36,128 nucleotides of DNA from Streptomyces sp. Ncost-T10-10d (lineage in GTDB: Bacteria; Actinomycetota; Actinomycetes; Streptomycetales; Streptomycetaceae), in NCBI RefSeq assembly GCF_900091955.1, contig NZ_FMDF01000006.1, positions 1-36,128 on the forward strand. Direction: 5' to 3'. How positions within the stretch are numbered: position 1 is the first letter of the stretch; every line of letters begins with the position of its first letter. The notes beneath the pieces were generated by a model. That model was not told the origin of the DNA, made no database searches, and saw nothing but the letters and a program-made list of their open reading frames with translations. The translations under genes were made by a program, and so were the position numbers. Of this stretch, positions 32,056 to 36,128 are shown in pieces.

Positions 32056-33416
32056 GCCGCACCACGACCGTCTCGCAGACCACCCGCCCGTACCAGAGCT
32101 ATGTCTACGCCTATCCGCACAAGACCGCCTATCGCCCCCTGGCCGACCGGCCGGCGTTGCGCGAGGTGTGGGCGGGAGAGCGCAAGGACTCGCTCTCGCT
32201 CTATCTCCACATACCCTTCTGCGAGGTCCGCTGCGGCTTCTGCAATCTCTTCACCCGGATCGGCGCTCCCGACGAGCTGACGACCCGCTATCTCGATGCT
32301 CTGGACCGGCAGGCCACCGCCGTTCGCGAGGCGCTGGGAGACACCGAGCCGGTGCGTTTCGCGGCGGCGGCGTTCGGCGGGGGCACTCCCACGTTCCTGA
32401 CCGCGGCGGAGCTGGAGCGGCTCTGCGACATCGCGGAGAAGCGGATGGGCGCCGATCTGCGGTCCGTTCCGTTGTCGGTCGAGACGTCACCGTCGACCGC
32501 GACGGCCGACCGGCTGGCCGTCCTCGCCGACCGCGGGACGACCAGGATCAGCATCGGCGTGCAGAGCTTCGTCGAAGCCGAGGCGCGTGCCGCTGTGCGG
32601 CCGCAGCGCCGCGCGGATGTGGAGGCGGCGCTGGACCGGATACGTGATGCCGGCATCCCGATCCTGAACATCGACCTGATCTACGGCATCGACGGGCAGA
32701 CCGAGGACAGCTGGCGCACCTCGCTGGACGCGGCGCTCGGCCGGCAGCCGGAGGAGCTGTATCTCTATCCGCTGTATGTCCGCCCGCTGACCGGTCTCGG
32801 GCGGCTCGGCGCCGACGGCGAGGCAGCCGCGGACGCCGCCTGGGACGAACAGCGGCTGCGGCTGTACCGCACGGGCCGGGACCATCTCCTCGCCCACGGC
32901 TACGAGCAGGTGTCCATGCGGATGTTCCGCCGCGCCGACGCCCCGCGGACGGACGGCCCCGACGACTACGCCTGCCAGACCGACGGCATGATCGGGCTGG
33001 GGTGCGGCGCCCGTTCGTACACCTCGAAGCTGCACTACTCCTTCGACTACGCGGTGGAGATGCGTGAGGTGCGGGCGATCATCGACGGCTACACCGCGAC
33101 CGAGGACTTCTCGCGCGCCGAGGTCGGACGGTACGTCGACGGCGACGAGGCGCGCCGCCGCCACGTCCTGCAGTCCGTCCTCCAGGCCGAGGGGCTGCAA
33201 CCCGCCGACTACCGGAAGCGGTTCGGCACCTCCCCGGCCGACGACTTCCCCGCCGAACTGGCCCGGTTCGAGGCGCGCGGCTGGCTCGACGCGACGGCCG
33301 GGGCATCCGGCCCGCTACGGCTCTCCCCCGAGGGCCTGGCCCACTCCGACGCGCTGGGCCCCGAACTCTTCTCCCCCGGCGTACGGGCCGCGATGGCCGC
33401 GTACGAACTGAAGTGA
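32052..33416 (+). CDS. STM4012-family radical SAM protein (HemN-like)
   Basis: A 454-residue radical SAM enzyme of the HemN/coproporphyrinogen-dehydrogenase-like branch. HIPFCEVRCGFCNLF holds the 4Fe-4S cysteines Cys57, Cys61 and Cys64; AFGGGTPTFL is the SAM-binding GGGTPT element; LSVETSPSTAT and ISIGVQSF follow, and IDLIYGIDGQTEDSW is the typical HemN segment. The C-terminal part (GLGCGARSYTS, then a winged-helix-like region) is retained. The start overlaps the hydrolase stop in an ATGA. HemN relatives include methylases and haem chaperones, so haem synthesis is not implied. Confidence 0.9.
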   Translation: MSRTTTVSQTTRPYQSYVYAYPHKTAYRPLADRPALREVWAGERKDSLSLYLHIPFCEVRCGFCNLFTRIGAPDELTTRYLDALDRQATAVREALGDTEPVRFAAAAFGGGTPTFLTAAELERLCDIAEKRMGADLRSVPLSVETSPSTATADRLAVLADRGTTRISIGVQSFVEAEARAAVRPQRRADVEAALDRIRDAGIPILNIDLIYGIDGQTEDSWRTSLDAALGRQPEELYLYPLYVRPLTGLGRLGADGEAAADAAWDEQRLRLYRTGRDHLLAHGYEQVSMRMFRRADAPRTDGPDDYACQTDGMIGLGCGARSYTSKLHYSFDYAVEMREVRAIIDGYTATEDFSRAEVGRYVDGDEARRRHVLQSVLQAEGLQPADYRKRFGTSPADDFPAELARFEARGWLDATAGASGPLRLSPEGLAHSDALGPELFSPGVRAAMAAYELK

Positions 33417-34303
33417 GCGCGCCCATGGACCTGACCATTCTCTACCGCGGTCCGCTCGCGTCGTGCGACTACGACTGCCCGTACTGCCCGTTCGCCAAGC
33501 GGCGCGACAGCCGGGAGCAGCTGCACGCCGACCGCGCCGCGCTGCAGCGGTTCACGGCGTGGGCCGCGGCGCAGACCGGCGACCGGATCTCGGTCCTGTT
33601 CACCCCGTGGGGCGAGGGTCTGGTCCGCTCCTGGTACCGGCGTGCGCTGGTCGAGCTGGCGCAGCTGCCGCACATCGGCCGGGTCGCGATCCAGACCAAT
33701 CTCAGCGCCCGTACGGGGTGGCTGGCCGAGGCGGGGGACGCCGGCCGCGAGAAGATCGCGCTCTGGTGCACGTACCACCCGGGGCAGACACCGTACGAGC
33801 GGTTCCTCACCAAGTGCCGGGAGCTGACCGCGCTCGGCATCCGCCACAGCGTCGGTGTCGTCGGTCTCGACGACCATCTCGACGAGGCGCGGCGGCTGCG
33901 GGCCGCCCTGCCGGACGAGGTCTATCTCTGGGTGAACGCCGCGGAGGGGCACACCTACACGGACGAGGAAGCGGATCGGTGGACGGGTCTCGACCCGCTC
34001 TTCCCGTACAGCCGGCATCCGCACCGGTCGGCCGGGCTGCCGTGCCGCACGGGCGAGTCGGTCATCTCGGTGGACGGCGACGGAACGGTGCGGCGCTGTC
34101 ATTTCGTCCCGGCGGAGCTCGGCAATCTCTACGACGGGAGCTACCGGCGCGCTCTCGGCCCGCGGGCCTGTCCGCTGGCTGCCTGCGACTGCCACATCGG
34201 CTATGTACATCTGGAGACGCTGCCGCTGTACGACGTCTTCGCGGGCGGTGTGCTGGAACGGATACCGGCGTCCCCGTTGTCGCCCCTCGCCGGACGGGCC
34301 TGA
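33413..34303 (+). CDS. STM4011-family radical SAM protein with auxiliary cysteines
   Basis: A 296-residue radical SAM enzyme. SCDYDCPYCPFA holds the cluster cysteines 18, 22 and 25. The C-terminal quarter has a SPASM/twitch-like set of extra cysteines at 211, 229, 253, 258 and 260, within GLPCRTGE, VRRCHF and RACPLAACDCHIGYVH, which probably bind another Fe-S cluster. Such enzymes often modify peptides, for example PqqE and mycofactocin MftC. The GTG start overlaps the previous stop (GTGA); an ATG four codons later is possible. It is the last gene of the block, and the terminator hairpin begins inside its 3' end. Confidence 0.88.
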   Translation: MSAPMDLTILYRGPLASCDYDCPYCPFAKRRDSREQLHADRAALQRFTAWAAAQTGDRISVLFTPWGEGLVRSWYRRALVELAQLPHIGRVAIQTNLSARTGWLAEAGDAGREKIALWCTYHPGQTPYERFLTKCRELTALGIRHSVGVVGLDDHLDEARRLRAALPDEVYLWVNAAEGHTYTDEEADRWTGLDPLFPYSRHPHRSAGLPCRTGESVISVDGDGTVRRCHFVPAELGNLYDGSYRRALGPRACPLAACDCHIGYVHLETLPLYDVFAGGVLERIPASPLSPLAGRA

Positions 34304-34324
34304 ACCTCCAGCCCGTCCGGCGAG
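34286..34324 (+). terminator. Terminator of the STM401x block
   Basis: A perfect 14-base stem, CTCGCCGGACGGGC (34286-34299) with GCCCGTCCGGCGAG (34311-34324), has an 11-base loop and overlaps the stop codon region of the last gene. It lacks a U-tract and may also end transcripts of the convergent hydrolase gene. Confidence 0.75.
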
Positions 34325-34351
34325 CGAGGGCACCACGGTGGCGGACGCCGC

Positions 34352-35197
34352 CTAGAGCGGCAGGAGGTCCGGCCGCTTCGCCTCGACATGGTCGCCGGAG
34401 GACTCGCCGCGCAGCCGCCGGCCGATCCACGGAACCAGGTACTCGCGCGCCCAGTGGATGTCGTCGCGCCGTACTTCGAGCGTGCCGCGCTGTGCCTGCG
34501 GGGGCCATTCCTGGTCGGGGTCGGCAGGCACATCGATACCGAGGACCTGGGCGGCGCGCAGCGCGACCCTGGTGTGTCCCTCGGGCGACAGATGGAGCCG
34601 GTCGTCGTCCCAGGCGCGCCTGTCCTGGACGGACCGCAGCGACCACAGGTCGAGGACCGGGCAGTCGTAGCGGTCGGCGATGGACCGCACATGGGCGGTG
34701 TAGGTGGCGATCTTGCCGCGCAGATGGCGCAGCACGGGAACGCCTCGGGTGTCGAAGCCGGTGGTGACCAGGACGGTGCCGACCGATTGGGTCAGCTCGG
34801 CGACCGCGCGCTCGAAGCGCTCGGCCACGTCGTCGGGGTCGGTGCCGGGCCTGATGATGTCGTTGCCGCCCGCGCAGAAGCTCACCAGGTCGGGTGCGAG
34901 CTCCTTGGCGCGCGGCACCTGCTCCTCGACGATCTGGTCGAGGAGGCGTCCGCGTACGGCGAGATTGGCGTACCTGAAATTCCCGTGAGCGGAGCCTTCG
35001 GTGCTCGTCCCCGCATCGGGGTCCGGGAGCTGGTCCGCGAGAAGTACCGCGAAACGGTCCGCCCAGCCGACGAAGGTTCCGTCCGGGCCGGGGTCGCCGA
35101 CTCCCTCGGTGAAGCTGTCGCCAATCGCTGCGTACGACCCGATGACGCCATGTCGGTTGATGACGCCACGTTGATTTTTTCTCGAATCGTCTGCCAC
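34352..35197 (-). CDS. SGNH/GDSL hydrolase
   Basis: A 281-residue esterase-like enzyme with all four SGNH blocks: AAIGDSFTEGVGD (catalytic Ser), ANLAVRG (Gly block, with Leu), SFCAGGNDI (Asn) and DRLHLSPEGHTRVA (catalytic Asp and His). There is no signal peptide, so it is cytosolic. The acidic/Pro C-terminal ~60 residues (DVPADPDQEWPPQAQRG...) are usual for this streptomycete type. The GTG at 35197 has AGGA ten bases upstream. It is convergent with the STM401x block and preceded by a region with a strong hairpin that may be its operator. Substrate not predictable. Confidence 0.92.
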   Translation of the reverse strand: MADDSRKNQRGVINRHGVIGSYAAIGDSFTEGVGDPGPDGTFVGWADRFAVLLADQLPDPDAGTSTEGSAHGNFRYANLAVRGRLLDQIVEEQVPRAKELAPDLVSFCAGGNDIIRPGTDPDDVAERFERAVAELTQSVGTVLVTTGFDTRGVPVLRHLRGKIATYTAHVRSIADRYDCPVLDLWSLRSVQDRRAWDDDRLHLSPEGHTRVALRAAQVLGIDVPADPDQEWPPQAQRGTLEVRRDDIHWAREYLVPWIGRRLRGESSGDHVEAKRPDLLPL

Positions 35198-35249
35198 AAA
35201 CGCTTATCCTGCACCGACGAATGTGACCTACGCGACCGTAATAAGGGGT

Positions 35250-35286
35250 TGACGGGTGGTGAGATAGACCACCCGGTCAGTTTTTG
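35250..35286 (+). other. Strong hairpin followed by a T-run upstream of the SGNH hydrolase
   Basis: TGACGGGTGGT (35250-35260) pairs with ACCACCCGGTCA (35268-35279) except for one extra C, with a seven-base loop, and is followed by GTTTTT on the plus strand. It looks like an intrinsic terminator on the plus strand, but no plus-strand gene precedes it within 900 bases. On the minus strand it lies 50-90 bases before the hydrolase start and could be the site of a dimeric repressor. Confidence 0.5.
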
Positions 35287-35302
35287 GTAAAGGGGGAATA
35301 AG

Positions 35303-35340
35303 CAGAAGGGGCGATGCGCTGCCGCGCACCGCCCCTTCTG
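35303..35340 (-). terminator. Terminator of the LysM/M23 peptidase gene
   Basis: CAGAAGGGGCG (35303-35313) pairs perfectly with CGCCCCTTCTG (35330-35340). On the minus strand it lies 47 bases after the peptidase stop and is followed by CTTATTCCCCCTTTACC, giving a fairly T-rich tail. Confidence 0.8.
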
Positions 35341-35386
35341 TGTTGCTCAGGTCATGCTTTGCCGCTCAACTGCCCGGCCGTTCGGC

Positions 35387-36128
35387 TCAGACGTAGATGC
35401 CATGGGAAGCCAGGTACGCGATCGGGTCGATGTCCGAGCCGTACGCCGGGCCCGTGCGAACCTCGAAGTGCAGGTGCGGGCCGGTGGCGTTGCCGGTGGC
35501 GCCGGAGAGGCCGACCTGCTGACCGGTGCTCACGGCCTGGCCCGCGGAGACGGAGATCGAGGACAGGTGGCCGTACTGCGAGTAGTGGCCGTCGGCGTGC
35601 TTGACGACGACCTGGTTGCCGTAGGCGCCGCCCCAGCCGGCGGTGACGACGGTGCCGGAGGTGATGGCCTTCACGCTGGTGCCGGTGAAGACGGGGAAGT
35701 CGATGCCGGTGTGGCTGCCGCTGGACCAGTTGGAACCGGAGGCACGGTATCCGGTGGTGTGATTGCCGGGGACCGGGTGGGCGTAGCCGGAGCTGTTGCT
35801 CTGGCCTGCCGGGGCGGAGGTCTTGGCCCCCGTGCCTGTCGAGACCTTGGCCGGGGCGGACTTGGCCGGGGCGGACTTCTCCACGACCGACGAAGGCACC
35901 GAGGGGACCTTCGACGGGAGGGCCGCGCCCGCGCCGGCGCCGGCGCCGGTGGACGCGGCGTCACCCGACGCCTTGCCGCCGAGCGTCAGCTTCATGCCCG
36001 GGAAGATCAGGCCGGGGTCTTCACCGACGACCTTGCGGTTGTCCTGGTACAGCTTCTGCCAGCCGCCCTTGACGTTGTGCTCGGTGGCGATCTTCGACAG
36101 GTAGTCGCCGGAGACGACGGAGTACGTC
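35387..36128 (-). CDS. LysM domain-containing M23 peptidoglycan metallopeptidase (partial)
   Basis: Only the C-terminal ~247 residues are in the window; the start and any signal peptide lie beyond the right edge. The first part is a LysM repeat (YSVVSGDYLSKIATEH, then GWQKLYQDNRKVVG and LIFPGMKLTL). A linker rich in Ala, Lys, Ser and Pro with APAK repeats follows, then the M23 (LytM-type) domain with zinc motifs GSHTGIDF (HxxxD) and PHLHFEV (HxH), and YGHLSS. Such secreted enzymes cut peptide cross-links in the cell wall, with LysM holding them to peptidoglycan. The ATG within the LysM (35995) is not a real start. Confidence 0.95.
   Translation of the reverse strand, partial: TYSVVSGDYLSKIATEHNVKGGWQKLYQDNRKVVGEDPGLIFPGMKLTLGGKASGDAASTGAGAGAGAALPSKVPSVPSSVVEKSAPAKSAPAKVSTGTGAKTSAPAGQSNSSGYAHPVPGNHTTGYRASGSNWSSGSHTGIDFPVFTGTSVKAITSGTVVTAGWGGAYGNQVVVKHADGHYSQYGHLSSISVSAGQAVSTGQQVGLSGATGNATGPHLHFEVRTGPAYGSDIDPIAYLASHGIYV

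Noticed and set aside
32052..33416. Haem biosynthesis gene hemN/hemZ
   Set aside because: The sequence is HemN-like, but context and family are STM4012; no other haem genes are present.

Overview
The window looks like a chromosomal stretch of a streptomycete (Streptomyces or a close relative). The DNA is about 70% GC, GTG starts are frequent, ATGA/GTGA stop-start overlaps are common, terminators often lack a U-tract, and the gene families are typical of the genus (DUF6529, S8 protease, TetR-controlled catabolic operon, STM401x cluster). No tRNA, rRNA, CRISPR array or intact insertion sequence was seen.

Left part (1-12 kb), mostly minus strand. A DUF6529 membrane protein (194-763) is followed by about 1 kb of DNA with no recognisable gene. 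Next comes a tightly overlapping six-gene operon read from 7265 down to 1752: a multi-pass membrane protein fused to a low-molecular-weight tyrosine phosphatase, a small unknown protein, a type I dehydroquinase/shikimate dehydrogenase fusion broken by a one-base frameshift, two paralogous small proteins of about 137 residues, and an acyl-CoA-dehydrogenase-fold flavoprotein. I do not recognise this as a described pathway; it resembles a small specialised-metabolite island using a shikimate-like substrate. Upstream lies an envelope operon (9528 to 7608): a lipoprotein cupredoxin, a Tat-type metallophosphoesterase and a four-helix membrane protein, with an inverted repeat and a CsoR-like site in the promoter region. 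A metallo-beta-lactamase-fold hydrolase and a PPOX-class flavoprotein follow.

Middle part (12-28 kb). A carboxymuconolactone-decarboxylase-family gene has lost its middle in frame. A ThDP-dependent 2-oxoacid decarboxylase is coupled to a Glu/Leu/Phe/Val-type dehydrogenase, and the dehydrogenase frame is broken near its start. A large secreted subtilase and a TetR gene follow. An acyl-CoA ligase / acyl-CoA dehydrogenase / MFS transporter operon is divergent from its own TetR gene and probably takes up, CoA-activates and oxidises an organic acid. A NylB-like serine hydrolase, a DUF6745 protein and a small conserved protein complete the stretch.

Right part (28-36 kb). A co-directional six-gene block matches the STM4015-STM4014-STM4013-STM4012-STM4011 set: two tandem leucine-rich-repeat proteins, an ATP-grasp enzyme, a sulfatase-fold hydrolase, a HemN-like radical SAM protein and a radical SAM protein with an extra cysteine cluster. 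To my knowledge its function is not established. Both repeat proteins diverge in an acidic linker but end in almost the same peptide (RYTAISE and RYVAISE), which suggests a protein tail that the ATP-grasp and radical SAM enzymes modify. The window ends with an SGNH hydrolase and the 3' part of a LysM/M23 peptidoglycan peptidase.

Three genes have frame problems at or beside mononucleotide runs (4994-4998, 14373-14378, 20220-20224). These may be real mutations or sequence errors and should be kept in mind when reading those entries.
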